Shown here piece after piece: positions 44,588-54,617 of a stretch of 64,000 bases of DNA (positions are counted from its first letter, which is position 1; each line of letters starts with the position of its first letter). The stretch spans positions 124,001 to 188,000 of the forward strand of contig CAWFLQ010000011.1 in NCBI GenBank assembly GCA_963816745.1. The letters run 5' to 3'. This DNA comes from VAZQ01 sp963816745 (GTDB lineage Bacteria > Pseudomonadota > Alphaproteobacteria > Rhizobiales > Xanthobacteraceae). The notes under the pieces were generated by a model that was given only the letters and a program-made list of their open reading frames with translations, was not told the origin of the DNA and did not search any database. The translations under genes and the position numbers were made by a program.

Positions 44588-44622
44588 CGATCGACCCCGC
44601 GATCATATCGCGGGGTCGATCG
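44588..44622. terminator. Bidirectional terminator hairpin
   Basis: A 16-bp perfect stem (CGATCGACCCCGCGAT with its complement) and a CAT loop sit between two convergent genes. The plus-strand side is followed by TCTAAGTTTTC. Confidence 0.85.
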
Positions 44623-44642
44623 CATCTGGCTCTAAGTTTTCG

Positions 44643-44876
44643 TCAGTGGGTCTTCCAGCGCGCCTTCGCCTCGGCGCCGGATTGCTTGAGATGGACGTGC
44701 TCATCGACGTGATCGACCCAGGCGAGCGGAATGAAATGGTGCTCGCCGCCGGCATCCGGGTCGTCCTTGGTCAGCTTGACCTGGTCCCTGCCTTCCAGGT
44801 GATCCACGGTCCCGACATGCACGCCGTCGGAGCCCAGAACTTCCATATGTTCCTTGATCGTCACTGGTGCGACCAT
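44643..44876 (-). CDS. DUF2171-family small protein
   Basis: 77 residues. MVAPVTIKEHMEVLGSDGVH, VGTVDHLEGRDQVKLTKDDP and EHHFIPLAWVDHVDEHVHL are the family blocks, a PRC-barrel-like small beta fold found in many Rhizobiales, often stress-related, function unknown. ATG 44876 is chosen because GGAGGA lies at the right distance; ATG 44888 would place that SD inside the gene. Confidence 0.85.
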   Translation of the reverse strand: MVAPVTIKEHMEVLGSDGVHVGTVDHLEGRDQVKLTKDDPDAGGEHHFIPLAWVDHVDEHVHLKQSGAEAKARWKTH

Positions 44877-44947
44877 TCGTTCCTCCATTGCTTTGGAGGA
44901 TAACTCACGGCGATGGTGGGTGGTTCCTGAAGGTTGTGCGCCGCGGC

Positions 44948-46354
44948 TCACTCCGCCAGCGCCGCCAATATCCGCGCCCAGCTGCGCGTGCCCTTGTGGA
45001 ACGAGGTGAGGTCGTACTTCTCGTTCGGCGAATGCACGCGGTCGTCGTCGAGCGCGAAGCCGACCATGATCGTGTCCATGCCGAGCACGCGCTTGAAGTC
45101 GCCGACGATCGGGATCGAGCCGCCCTCGCCGATCGTGAGCGCCTTCTTGCCCCATTCGGCGGCGAGCGCGGCGCGGGTCTTGGCGAGCGCCGGATTGTCG
45201 AAGGGAAGCTCGATCGCCGGCGCGCCGGCGAAGCTCTGGAACTCGACCTTGGCGTCGGCCGGCAGCCGCGCGCGCACGAAGGCGCGGAAGGCATCGCGGA
45301 TCTTCTCCGGGTCCTGCGCGCCGACCAGGCGGAAGGAGACCTTCGCCGTCGCCTGGCCCGGGATCACGGTCTTCGCCCCCTCGCCGGTATAGCCGCCGAT
45401 GATGCCGTTGATCTCGGCGGTCGGGCGGGTGGCGATCTGCTCGATCAGCAGGCGGTCCTTCTCGCCGGCCGGCACCTTGAGCCCGACCTGGCCGAGGAAG
45501 TTCTCCGGCGTGAGATTGAGCGCCTGCGAGATCGGCCTTGATGTCGGGCGGCAGCTCCTTCACGCCGTCGTAGAAGCCGGGAATGGTGACGCGGCCGTTG
45601 TCGTCATGCATGGCGGCGAGGATGCGCGACAGCACGCGGAACGGGTTCTGCGCCGCGCCGCCGAACAGGCCGGAATGCAGATCGCGGTCGGCGCAGGTGA
45701 GCCGCACCTCCTCGTAGACGAGGCCGCGCAGCGAGGTCGTCACCATCGGCGTCGTCGGGATCCCACATGCTGGTGTCGCAGACCAGCGCGAGGTCGGCCT
45801 TGAGCTCGGCGGCATTGTCCTTGACGAAGCCGAACAGGTGGTTCGAGCCGCACTCCTCCTCGCCCTCGATCATCATGGTGATCGGCAGCGGCAATTGCGC
45901 CGGTGACCGCCTTGAAGGCGCGACAGGCCTCGACGAAGGTCATGACCTGACCCTTGTCGTCGCAGGCGCCGCGCGCGACGATGATCTTGCGGCCGTCGGG
46001 CAGCGTGGCGATGCGCGGCGCAAACGGCGGCGTCTCCCACAGATCGAGCGGATCGACCGGCTGCACGTCGTAATGGCCGTAGAACAGGACGTGCGGGGCC
46101 TTGCCGTTCGCCGCGCCATTGCCGCCTTTGCCGACCACGATCGGATGGCCCCCGGTCGGGCGCACGCTGGTCGCAAAGCCGATGCCCGAGAGGTCCTTGG
46201 CGACATGCTCGGCCGCGGCCCGGCACTGGTCCTTGTAGGCCGGATCGGTCGAGATCGACTGGATGCGCAGGAAGTCGAACAGCCGCTCGAGGCTCTTGTC
46301 GAGATCGGCGTCGATTTTTTCGAGCACGGCGGGCAGCGCTTGGGACGGGTTCAT
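44948..46354 (-). CDS. M20-family dipeptidase (three frameshifts)
   Basis: Zinc peptidase of the ArgE/DapE/CPG2 group, about 465 residues if repaired. Metal-site blocks: VLFYGHYDVQPVDP, ARGACDDKGQVMTFVEA and MMIEGEEECGSNHLF. The dimerisation domain and the last ligand region (FALDDDRVHSPNEKYDLTSF) follow. The frame breaks near 45896, 45759 and 45531 by single bases. Conserved sequence continues across each break, so errors rather than decay are likely. It probably cleaves dipeptides or acyl amino acids. Confidence 0.85.
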
Positions 46355-46407
46355 CGCAGTCGCTCTCCGGCGTTCGCGTTATTGAAGAGATGCATCGGCA
46401 GGGAGGG

Positions 46408-48004
46408 TCATCGCCGCAGGATGCCGCCCATCGTGCCGCGCACGATGGCGCGGCCGACGGAGCTGCCCATCTTGCCGCCGATCGACTTGCCGATGTCGGC
46501 CGCGATCTGGCCCGCCACGCGGTTGGTGACCGAACGCGTGACCTCGCGCGCGATCACCTGCGTGGTCGAAAGCCGCGTTCCGCGCGGACGAGATGTGCCG
46601 AGCAGACCGCCGAGCACCGCACCGATGCCGCCCAGCACACCGCCGAGGCCGCCGGAGGCCTCCCCTCCCTGCGGCTGTCCCCGGCGGGGGGCGCGTCGGT
46701 CGAGCCGGTCTCCTGCACGCGCTTCTGCAGGATCTCGTAGGCGGATTCGGAATCGACCGCCTGGTCGTACTTGCCCTTGACCGGGCTCTTCGCCATCAGC
46801 GCCTTGCGCTCCTCCGGCGTGATCGGGCCGACGCGGCGCCGACGGCGGCCGCACCATGCAGCGCTCCACCATCGACGGCGTGCCGTTGCCTTCGAGGAAC
46901 GAGACCAGCGCCTCGCCCTTGCCGAGCTCCATGATCACCTTGGCGGTGTCGAGCTTGGGATTGGGACGGAACGTCTCCGCCGCCGCCCGCACCGCCTTCT
47001 GGTCGCGCGGGGTGAACGCGCGCAGCGCATGCTGCACGCGGTTGCCGAGCTGCGCCAGCACCTTGTCCGGCACGTCGAGCGGATTCTGCGTGACGAAATA
47101 GACGCCGACGCCCTTCGAGCGGATCAGCCGCACCACCTGCTCGATCTTGTCCAGCAGCGCCTTCGGCGCATCGTTGAACAAGCAGATGCGCCTCGTCGAA
47201 GAAGAAGCACGAGCTTGGGCTTGGCCTGATCGCCGACCTCGGGCAGCTCCTCGAACAGCTCGGAGAGCAGCCACAGCAGGAAGGTCGCGTAGAGCCGCGG
47301 GTTCTCCATCAGCTTGTCGGCGGCCAGAATGTTGATGAAGCCGCGCCCGTCGCGGTCGGTACGGATGAAGTCCTTCAGCGCCAGCGCCGGCTCGCTGAAG
47401 AACTTGGCTGCCGCCCTGGTTCTCCAGCACCAGCAGCTGGCGCTGGATCGTGCCGATGGTCGGCTTCGACACGTTGCCGTATTGCACGGTGAGCTCGGCG
47501 GCATGCTCCGCAGATGTAGCCGAGCATGGCGCGCAGATCCTTGAGGTCGAGGATCAGCAGCCCCTGCTCGTCGGCGACGCGGAAGCAGATGTTGAGCACG
47601 CCCTCCTGGACTTCGTTGAGGTCCATCAGCCGCGACAGCAGCAGCGGCCCCACCTCGGAGATGGTGGCGCGAACCGGATGGCCCTGCTCGCCGAACAGAT
47701 CCCAGAACACGACCGGGAACTGGTCGGGCTCGTAGTCGAAGCCGAGGCTCTTGGCGCGGGTGACGAACGCCTCCTTGGCTTCGCCCACCTCGGAGATGCC
47801 GGAGAGATCGCCCTTGATGTCGGCGGCGAAGACCGAGACGCCCGCGCGCGACAGGCCCTCCGCCAGCACCTGCAACGTCACCGTCTTGCCGGTGCCGGTC
47901 GCGCCGGTGACCAGTCCGTGGCGATTGGCGAGCGCAAGCGTCAGCACTTCGGGCTTCGCGCTCTTGCCGACGAAGATCGTGCCGTCCTTGTCGAGTTCCG
48001 CCAT
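46408..48004 (-). CDS. HerA-like DUF853 ATPase (about six frameshifts)
   Basis: Hexameric HerA/FtsK-type P-loop ATPase of about 530 residues. Walker A is GATGTGKTVTLQVLAEGLS, then VFAADIKGDLSG and, in later frames, LALKDFIRTDRDGRGFINIL. FFFDEAHLLF (Walker B) is recovered by removing single bases. YFVTQNPLDVPDKVLAQLGN and a Gly-rich tail (GGLGGVLGGIGAVLGGLLG) end it. Breaks lie near 47514, 47408, 47203, 47178, 46840 and 46678. It is the most damaged gene here. The cellular role of DUF853 proteins is not established. Confidence 0.82.
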
Positions 48005-48358
48005 GCCAGTGCTTCCTTACCGATAACGTGCGGCTATTGTCGCCGTCCCGCCGACGTGGTCAACCATCGCAGCCCACGACTGAAACGAGTGCGGCGCGGC
48101 GGCGCGTCCGATCATGGGACCACGGTCCCTATCATTCGAGTCACGGCCTCTGTCATAATGTATCCTCGCGTCACGAGCATGTAGCGAGTGGGCATGCGTG
48201 CGCGTATGTCGTTCGCGAAACGATCTCCGACGCGACTACCACCTGATGCACGAATGCCACAACGGGATGCCTCTTTTCTCGTCGGTGCTTGTTTTCACAA
48301 GGTCCGCCAGCTTATTATATCGTTAACCTGCCGCGAGTGCGGGGCTGGTGAGGGGCAA
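48005..48358. other. Divergent intergenic region
   Basis: 354 bp between the DUF853 ATPase and the next plus-strand gene. It contains a small palindrome (GGGACCACGGTCCC near 48117) and a GTTAAC half-site near 48321. No gene seen. Confidence 0.4.
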
Positions 48359-48583
48359 ATGGACGATTTGATCGGACGTCTCGTCGCCAGTACTGGCGTC
48401 GACCGCACGGCCGCGGAGAAAGCCGTCGGCACGATTCTGCATTTTCTGCTGAAGGCAGGGCCGAACGATGCGGTGCTTGCCCTGAGACCTTTGGCGCTGC
48501 ACGCGACACAACAACAGGGGAAGAGGCAGCCGGCGAGATCGTCGGCGCGATTCCCGGCCTCGGCCAGTTCGTCTGACGCTTGA
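48359..48583 (+). CDS. Small hypothetical protein (probable frameshift)
   Basis: The start MDDLIGRLVASTGVDRTAAE and AVGTILHFLLKAGPNDAVLA resembles short DUF2267/DUF2780-like helical proteins. After about residue 45 the frame becomes low-quality. In the neighbouring frame GEEAAGEIVGAIPGLGQFV ends at 48576, a more natural C-terminus, so one base is probably wrong near 48490. SD GAGGGG precedes the ATG. Confidence 0.6.
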   Translation: MDDLIGRLVASTGVDRTAAEKAVGTILHFLLKAGPNDAVLALRPLALHATQQQGKRQPARSSARFPASASSSDA

Positions 48584-48619
48584 TCGGCGACACGGCTGGC
48601 CAGGAGCAGGGAGAATTCA

Positions 48620-49030
48620 ATGTCCTACCCCATCACCGACATCGAAGAGATCGATGCGGATGACGCCGAGGCGCTCAAATGCGCCGGGATCCGAACAACC
48701 GAGAAGCTGCTCGAGGCTGCGAAGAGCCCGAAGGGGCGCAAGCTGCTCGCCGGCAAGACCAGCCTCGACGAGAAAAGCCTCCTGCGCTGGGCCAATATCG
48801 CGGACAAGCTGCGCATCAAGGGCATGGGCAAGGAATATGCCGGGCTCTTGTGCGAGGTCGGCGTCGATACCGTGAAGGAACTGCAATATCGCAACCCGGC
48901 CCGGCTCGCCAAAGCCATGGCCGACGCCAACAAGAAGCGAAAACTCGTTCGCTTTCTTCCTTCCGAGAAGCTGGTGACCCGCTGGGTCGAGCACGCCCGC
49001 AAGCTCCCGCCAGAAGATCACGTATCGTGA
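48620..49030 (+). CDS. DUF4332 domain protein
   Basis: 136 residues with helix-hairpin-helix-like repeats: DIEEIDADDAEALKCAGIRT, TEKLLEAAKSPKGRK and IADKLRIKGMGKEYAGLLCE, then GVDTVKELQYRNPARLAKAM. This is the DUF4332 pattern, related to DNA polymerase/ligase HhH folds, so nucleic-acid binding is possible but unproven. SD GGAGAA precedes the ATG. Confidence 0.87.
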   Translation: MSYPITDIEEIDADDAEALKCAGIRTTEKLLEAAKSPKGRKLLAGKTSLDEKSLLRWANIADKLRIKGMGKEYAGLLCEVGVDTVKELQYRNPARLAKAMADANKKRKLVRFLPSEKLVTRWVEHARKLPPEDHVS

Positions 49031-49090
49031 GTCTCGGCAGCAGCCGCGGCGCTTGACACCGCTCCCGGGACCGGCGCAAAGCGACGGGCC

Positions 49091-49955
49091 ATGACGCTTG
49101 CGCGCCCCATTGCCGGTTCCGCCCGCGACGCGAACCAATCGCAGAACACGCTTGCGCGCCTTCTCGCGCCGGGGCGGCCCATCGTCATGGGCGTTCTCAA
49201 CGTCACGCCGGACTCATTTTCCGACGGCGGCCGCTTCCTCGATCCTGCGACCGCCATCGAGCAGGCCCGCCGGATGGTCGCGGAAGGCGCCGATATTCTG
49301 GACATCGGCGCGGAATCGACGCGGCCCTATGGCGGCATGGTCGCGGTGCCGGCCCGAGGAGGAAATGCGCCGCCTTGCGCCCGTCCTGCCGCCGGTCGTG
49401 GCGCTCGGCCTGCCGGTCTCCATCGACACCATGAAGGCGGAGGTCGCGGCCTGGGCGCTCGGCTGCGGCGCGGCAATCGTCAACGACGTGTGGGGCCTGC
49501 AACGCGACGAGAGCCTCGCGCGTGTGGTCGCCGAGCACGCCGTGCCGGTCATCATCATGCACAACCGCGAGGCCGCCGATCCCGCGATCGACATCATGGC
49601 CGATATCGCGGCGTTCTTCTCGCGCTCGCTCGCGATCGCCGCGCGCGCCGGCATCGCGCGGGAGAACATCGTGCTCGATCCCGGCATCGGCTTCGGCAAG
49701 ACGCCGGAGCAGAGCCTCATCGCCATCGCGCGGCTCGGCGAGCTCACGTCGTTCGGCCTGCCGCTGCTGCTCGGCGCCTCGCGCAAGCGCTTCATCGACA
49801 AGGTGTCGCCCGCCCCGCCCGACCGGCGCCTGGGCGGATCGATCGCCGCGCATCTCCTCGGCGTGGCAGGCGGCGCCGCCATCATCCGCACCCATGACGT
49901 CGCCGAGACCGTGCAGGCGCTGCGCGTCGATGCCGCCATCCGGAGCGCCCGATGA
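49091..49955 (+). CDS. folP: Dihydropteroate synthase FolP (one frameshift)
   Basis: Joins 6-hydroxymethyl-dihydropterin pyrophosphate to p-aminobenzoate. Loop 1 MGVLNVTPDSFSDGGRF, then DILDIGAESTRPYGG. An extra C near 49353 shifts the frame, then EEEMRRLAPVL, VSIDTMKAEVAAWAL, IVNDVWGLQRD, DPGIGFGKTPEQSL, LLGASRKRFI and AAIIRTHDVAET. All pterin and sulfonamide-site motifs are kept. The stop overlaps the folB start (ATGA). Confidence 0.92.
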
Positions 49956-50325
49956 CCGATACCGTATTCGTGACGGGACTGGCGCTGCACGCCTATCACG
50001 GCGTGATGCAGCACGAGGCCAAGGTCGGACAGACCTTCGGCTCGATCTCGTGCTCGACATCGATCTGACCGAGGCCTCGCGCTCCGACAAGCTCGCGGAC
50101 ACGGTGGGTTACGACCAGGTGGTCGAGGTCGCGAGCAACGCGTTCTGCGCTCGCCGGTATCGGCTGGTCGAGGCGGCGGCCGGGGCGGTCGCCGAAGCCG
50201 TGCTCGACCGCTTCCCCACGTCGATGAGCGTGCGGGTGACCGTGCACAAGCCACACGCGCCGATCGCCGCGACCTTTGCCGATGTCGGGGTCACCATCAC
50301 CCGCGCCCGCAAGAAAAATGCCTGA
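49952..50325 (+). CDS. folB: Dihydroneopterin aldolase FolB (one frameshift)
   Basis: Starts MTDTVFVTGLALHAYHGVMQ with the substrate-binding region (YHGVMQHEAKVGQTF). Loss of one C near 50040 shifts the frame; LDLVLDIDLTEASRSDKLAD, TVGYDQVVEVASNAF, YRLVEAAAGAVAEAVL and VRVTVHKPHAPI follow. About 124 residues. It converts dihydroneopterin to 6-hydroxymethyl-dihydropterin. Second gene of a folate operon. Confidence 0.9.
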
Positions 50326-50809
50326 AGCGCTGGTTGCGCTCGGCGGCAATCTCGGCGACGTCCGCGAGACCCTCGATCGCGCGGTGACCGCGTTCTGCGA
50401 TGGCAGGGAGGTGCGCCTCCTCGCCCGCTCCTCGGACTATCGCACCCCACCCTGGGGTGTCGAGGATCAGCCGCCGTTCGTCAACCTCGCGATCGCGATC
50501 GAAACCGAGCTGACGCCGCATGCGCTGCTGGCACGCGCGCAGGCGGTCGAGCACGCGCTCGGGCGCGAGCGCGCCAAGGAACGCCGCTGGGGCCCGCGTC
50601 CAGTCGATATCGATATCATCGCCTATGACGACGTCGCTCTGGACACGCCGGAGCTGACGCTGCCGCACCCGCGGCTGTTCGAGCGCGCCTTCGTGCTGGT
50701 GCCCTTGGCGGAGATCGCGCCGGAGCGTGTCATCGGCGGCTTCAGGGTTTGCGATGCCCTGGCGCGGGTGGAAGCCAAGGATATCGAAAAGCTGGCGCCG
50801 CGGCGGTAA
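50318..50809 (+). CDS. folK: 6-hydroxymethyl-7,8-dihydropterin pyrophosphokinase FolK
   Basis: 163 residues from ATG 50318, overlapping the end of folB by eight bases. LVALGGNLGDVRETLDRAV, SSDYRTPPWGVEDQPPFVNL, ERAKERRWGPRPVDIDIIAY and LTLPHPRLFERAFVLVPL are the full set of HPPK motifs, including the ATP/Mg Asp pair (DIDI). It supplies the substrate of FolP, completing folP-folB-folK. Confidence 0.95.
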   Translation: MPEALVALGGNLGDVRETLDRAVTAFCDGREVRLLARSSDYRTPPWGVEDQPPFVNLAIAIETELTPHALLARAQAVEHALGRERAKERRWGPRPVDIDIIAYDDVALDTPELTLPHPRLFERAFVLVPLAEIAPERVIGGFRVCDALARVEAKDIEKLAPRR

Positions 50810-50886
50810 GCGCGGCCGGCATGCGGTTGGCCTACCATTTGCACCAACCGTTTGCACCGCCGCATTTTGTGACGCATTTTGTGACC

Positions 50887-52758
50887 ATGACCGAGCCCCC
50901 CACCGACGATCTGCCGCTGGCTGCCGAGTTTCCGGCTGCCACGGGTGAGCAATGGCGCAAGCTGGTGGACGGCGTGCTCAAAGGCGCGCCGTTCGACAAG
51001 CGCCTCGTGGCCAAGACCTATGACGGACTCGCGATCCAGCCGCTGTATGAGCGGAAGGCGCAGGCGCAACCGGTCGCGGGGCGCGCACCAGGCATGGCCT
51101 GGACCGTCATGCAACGCGTCGACCACCCCGATCCGGCGGCGGCCAACGCCGAGGCGCTGCACGATCTCGAGAACGGCGCGACCGGGCTTTCGCTCGTCTT
51201 CGCCGGCGCCGTCGGCGCGTACGGCTACGGTGTCGGCGCCGACGAGGCGACGATCTCGCGCACGCTCGACGGCGTCTACCTCGATGCCGGCATCGCCATC
51301 GACCTCGATCTCAGCCCGCAGACCAAGGACGCCGGCGCCCTCCTCGCCGCGCTGGTGAAGCGCCGGGGCATCGCGCCCGCTGCCACCAATGTCCGCTTCG
51401 GGTTCGATCCGATCGGCGCGGCGGCGGTCGGCGGCGGCAGCCCGCTCCCCTGGAGCGGCATTGCGCCGATCTTCAATGCCGTGATCGCCGACTTGAGTCG
51501 CCAAGGTTTTCGCGGGCCGTTCGCGGCGGTTGACGGGCGCGTCATCCACAATGCCGGCGGCTCGGAGGCGCAGGAGCTCGCCTATGTGCTGGCGGTGGCG
51601 GTCGAATATCTGCGCACGCTCGAAGCGGGCGGGATGACGCTCGATGACGCGCGCGGCATGATCTATTTCCGCCTCGTCGCCGATGCCGACCAGTTCCTGA
51701 CCGTCGCCAAGTTTCGCGCGTTGCGCAAGCTCTGGGCGCGCGTGGAGGAGGCCTGCGGCCTCGTTCCGGCGCCCGCATGGGTCGCGGCCGAGACCGCCTG
51801 GCGGATGCTGACCAGACGCGACCCATACGTGAACATGCTGCGGGCGACGATTGCGGTCGCGTCCGCCGGCTTCGGCGGTGCCGATGCGATCACGGTGCTG
51901 CCGTTCACGTCGGCGCAGGGCTTGCCCGACCGCTTCGCGCGCCGGACAGGCCGCAATACGCAGCTCGTACTGCTCGAGGAGTCGAACCTCGCCAAGGTGG
52001 CCGATCCCGCCGCCGGCGCGGGCGGCATCGAGGATCTGACCGAAAAGCTCTGCCGCGCTGCCTGGGCGCAGTTCCAGGAGATCGAGCGGACCGGTGGCGC
52101 CTGGGCCGCGCTCGAGCAAGGCCTGATCCAGAAACAAGTAGCCGCCGTACGCGCCGAGCACGAGACGGCCGTGGCGCGGCGCAAGGATGCGCTCACCGGC
52201 ACCAGCAATTTCCCCGACCTTGCGGAAGCCTCGGTGGCGGTGCTCGACATTCCACCCGTGGCAGTGGCGCCCTACCCGGCCGTGCTCAAGTTCGAGCCGC
52301 TGCCATCCGTACGGCTCGCCGAACCGTTCGAGCGATTGCGCGACGCCTCCGACCGCGTGCTGGCGCGGACCGGCGCGCGGCCGAAAATCTTCCTCGCCAA
52401 TCTCGGCAAGCTCGCCGACTTCACGGCGCGCGCCACCTTTGCCAAGAATTTCTTCGAAGCCGGCGGCATCGAGGCGGTGACCAACGACGGCTTTGCAAGC
52501 CGCGACGCGATGATCAAGGCATTCAAGGCTTCAGGCGCAAAGCTCGCCTGTCTGTGCTCGTCGGACGAGGTCTATGCGAAAGAGGCCACCGACGCCGCCC
52601 GGGCGCTGGCCGCGGCCGGTTGCGGCCACCTCTATCTCGCCGGCCGCCCCGGGGAGGCCGAGGCGGCGCTGCGCGACGCCGGTGTCGCGGCGTTCATCTT
52701 TGCGGGATGCGACGTGCTGGCGATGCTCGTTGCGGCGCATCGAATCCTGAACATTTAG
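50887..52758 (+). CDS. mutA: Methylmalonyl-CoA mutase small (beta) subunit
   Basis: 623 residues. LAAEFPAATGEQWRKLVDGV, FDKRLVAKTYDGLAIQPLYE, FTSAQGLPDRFARRTGRNTQ and LLEESNLAKVADPAAGAG mark the mutase TIM barrel. The degenerate C-terminal B12-like domain lacks DxHxxG, as usual for the small subunit. It partners the MutB chain at 56877-59039 to interconvert methylmalonyl-CoA and succinyl-CoA. The ATG at 50887 is chosen; an in-frame upstream extension is not conserved-looking. Normally adjacent to mutB, here about 4 kb away. Confidence 0.93.
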   Translation: MTEPPTDDLPLAAEFPAATGEQWRKLVDGVLKGAPFDKRLVAKTYDGLAIQPLYERKAQAQPVAGRAPGMAWTVMQRVDHPDPAAANAEALHDLENGATGLSLVFAGAVGAYGYGVGADEATISRTLDGVYLDAGIAIDLDLSPQTKDAGALLAALVKRRGIAPAATNVRFGFDPIGAAAVGGGSPLPWSGIAPIFNAVIADLSRQGFRGPFAAVDGRVIHNAGGSEAQELAYVLAVAVEYLRTLEAGGMTLDDARGMIYFRLVADADQFLTVAKFRALRKLWARVEEACGLVPAPAWVAAETAWRMLTRRDPYVNMLRATIAVASAGFGGADAITVLPFTSAQGLPDRFARRTGRNTQLVLLEESNLAKVADPAAGAGGIEDLTEKLCRAAWAQFQEIERTGGAWAALEQGLIQKQVAAVRAEHETAVARRKDALTGTSNFPDLAEASVAVLDIPPVAVAPYPAVLKFEPLPSVRLAEPFERLRDASDRVLARTGARPKIFLANLGKLADFTARATFAKNFFEAGGIEAVTNDGFASRDAMIKAFKASGAKLACLCSSDEVYAKEATDAARALAAAGCGHLYLAGRPGEAEAALRDAGVAAFIFAGCDVLAMLVAAHRILNI

Positions 52759-52770
52759 CCGCAACCCGAG

Positions 52771-54078
52771 TCACCTGATCATCGTGTTCGGGATGATCAG
52801 CGCGATTTCGGGAAAAACGATCAGGATCGCGATACAGACGATCATCGCCAGCCAGAACGGCAGGATGCCGGCGAAGATCTCGGTCATCGGGACATCGGGC
52901 ACCAGCCCTTTCACGATGAACACGTTGATGCCGACCGGCGGGTCGATCAGGCCCATCTCCAGCACGATCACCATGATCACGCCGAACCAGATCAGGTCGT
53001 ATTGCAGCGCGATCATGATCGGAATGACGATCGGCAATGTCAGCACCAGCATCGAGAACCCCTCGAGGAAGGTGCCGAGGAGGATGTAGACCGCGAGGAT
53101 CATGATCAGGATGACCACGCGCGGCACCTGCAGGCCCGCGAGCGTCTGGGCGATGTGCTCCGGCAGGCCGCTGAGCGCCAGGAACGGCCCGAACACCAGC
53201 GCGCCGATCAGGATCAGGAACACCAGCGCGGTGGTGCTGACGGTCTCTACCAGGACGTTGGACAACTTGCCGCCGCCGAGCGAACGGCGCCACAGCGCGT
53301 AGCCGAATGCCAGGGCCGCGCCGATTGCCGCCGCTTCGGAGGGCGTGAATATGCCGACATAGATGCCGCCGATGCTCACCAGCACGATGCTCAGCATCGG
53401 GCCGGCGCGGACTAGGCTGGCCTTGCGCTCGCTCCAGCCCACCCGCGGCCCGGGCGGACCGTAGTCCGGGCGAAAGTACATCCAGATCGCGACGGTGATC
53501 ATGAAGATGCCGGTGAGCAGCAGGCCCGGCAGGATGCCGGCCAGCAGCAGCCGGCCGATCGACTGCTCGGTGAGCAGGCCGTAGATGACGAACGCCGTGC
53601 TCGGCGGGATCAGTATCCCGAGCGTGCCGCCGGCGGCGATCACGCCGGTGGACAGGCGGTGGCTGTATTTGTAATGCCGCATCTCGGGCAGGCAGACCTT
53701 GCCCATGGTCACCGCCGAGGCGACGCTCGAGCCGGAGACGGCGGCAAAGCCGGCGCAGGCGAGAATCGTGGCATGGGCGAGCCCGCCGCGCACATGGCCG
53801 ATCCACGAATAGGCGGCGGAATAGAGGTCGCGCGCCATCCCGGACACCGATCCGAGATTCCCCATCAGCACGAACAATGGAATGACGGCGAAGTCGTAGA
53901 CCGCGGCATATTGATAAGGATAGGTCCCGAGCGCCGCGAGCGCGGCGCTGAAGCCGTTGAGCACCCCGAATCCGACGATACCGACCAGCAGCATGGCGAC
54001 GCCGATCGGCATGCGCAGCGCCATGAGCAGCAGCAAGACCGCGATGCCGATCAAGCCGATGATGTCACCGCGGGACAT
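52771..54078 (-). CDS. dctM: TRAP transporter large membrane subunit (DctM)
   Basis: 435 residues, about 12-13 membrane segments. MSRGDIIGLIGIAVLLLLMA, ALRMPIGVAMLLVGIVG, IPLFVLMGNLGSVSGMARDL, GGTLGILIPPSTAFVIYG and GLIDPPVGINVFIVKGL are standard DctM blocks, including the Na+-site region. Last gene of dctP-dctQ-dctM on the minus strand, lying between mutA and mutB. Confidence 0.95.
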   Translation of the reverse strand: MSRGDIIGLIGIAVLLLLMALRMPIGVAMLLVGIVGFGVLNGFSAALAALGTYPYQYAAVYDFAVIPLFVLMGNLGSVSGMARDLYSAAYSWIGHVRGGLAHATILACAGFAAVSGSSVASAVTMGKVCLPEMRHYKYSHRLSTGVIAAGGTLGILIPPSTAFVIYGLLTEQSIGRLLLAGILPGLLLTGIFMITVAIWMYFRPDYGPPGPRVGWSERKASLVRAGPMLSIVLVSIGGIYVGIFTPSEAAAIGAALAFGYALWRRSLGGGKLSNVLVETVSTTALVFLILIGALVFGPFLALSGLPEHIAQTLAGLQVPRVVILIMILAVYILLGTFLEGFSMLVLTLPIVIPIMIALQYDLIWFGVIMVIVLEMGLIDPPVGINVFIVKGLVPDVPMTEIFAGILPFWLAMIVCIAILIVFPEIALIIPNTMIR

Positions 54079-54089
54079 GTGTCGCGTCC

Positions 54090-54584
54090 TCAGCCCTTGC
54101 GCCGAAGCATCTGGATCGACTGGATGAGCAGCACGAGCCCGTACATCGCCGCGCCCAACGCGACCGTGAGCTGGAACGGCCAATGCGGCCAGCGCATCAT
54201 GTTGCTGATGCGGTGCATCGAGGTGAGCGCCTCGACCGCACCGAGCCATGCCATGGCGAAGAACAGGATCGCGCTCACGAGCGTCAGCAGCACCGGGACA
54301 AAGCGCAGCCGCGGGTCTTCGAGCGGGCGCTCCAGGATATCGACGGCAACATGCCCGCCGGTCCAACCGCAATAGGCGATGCCGAGGAAAACGATGACAG
54401 ACATCGCGAACTCGGTGAGCTCGAGCGAGCCGCTGAACGGCCGGTTGAAGACGTAACGGAGCACGACGTCGAGGACCGTGTAGCCCATCAGCAGCATCAG
54501 CACCCAGCCGCCGACGAGCGCCAGGGCGCGCAGAAAGCGGCCGAAGAGTCCCGACGGCGCTTCGGTAGTCCCCAACTCTTCCAA
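54090..54584 (-). CDS. dctQ: TRAP transporter small membrane subunit (DctQ)
   Basis: 164 residues with four membrane spans. VVLRYVFNRPFSGSLELTEF is the conserved DctQ signature and AYCGWTGGHVAVDILERPL follows. It bridges the receptor and DctM. Separated from dctM by 11 bp and from dctP by about 30 bp. Confidence 0.93.
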   Translation of the reverse strand: MEELGTTEAPSGLFGRFLRALALVGGWVLMLLMGYTVLDVVLRYVFNRPFSGSLELTEFAMSVIVFLGIAYCGWTGGHVAVDILERPLEDPRLRFVPVLLTLVSAILFFAMAWLGAVEALTSMHRISNMMRWPHWPFQLTVALGAAMYGLVLLIQSIQMLRRKG

Positions 54585-54617
54585 GTCCGCCCCCTGCGCT
54601 GGCCCGCAAACTGTAGG

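Noticed and set aside
50749..50886. N-terminal extension of MutA
   Set aside because: Overlaps folK and is unlike the family; the ATG at 50887 fits the usual start.
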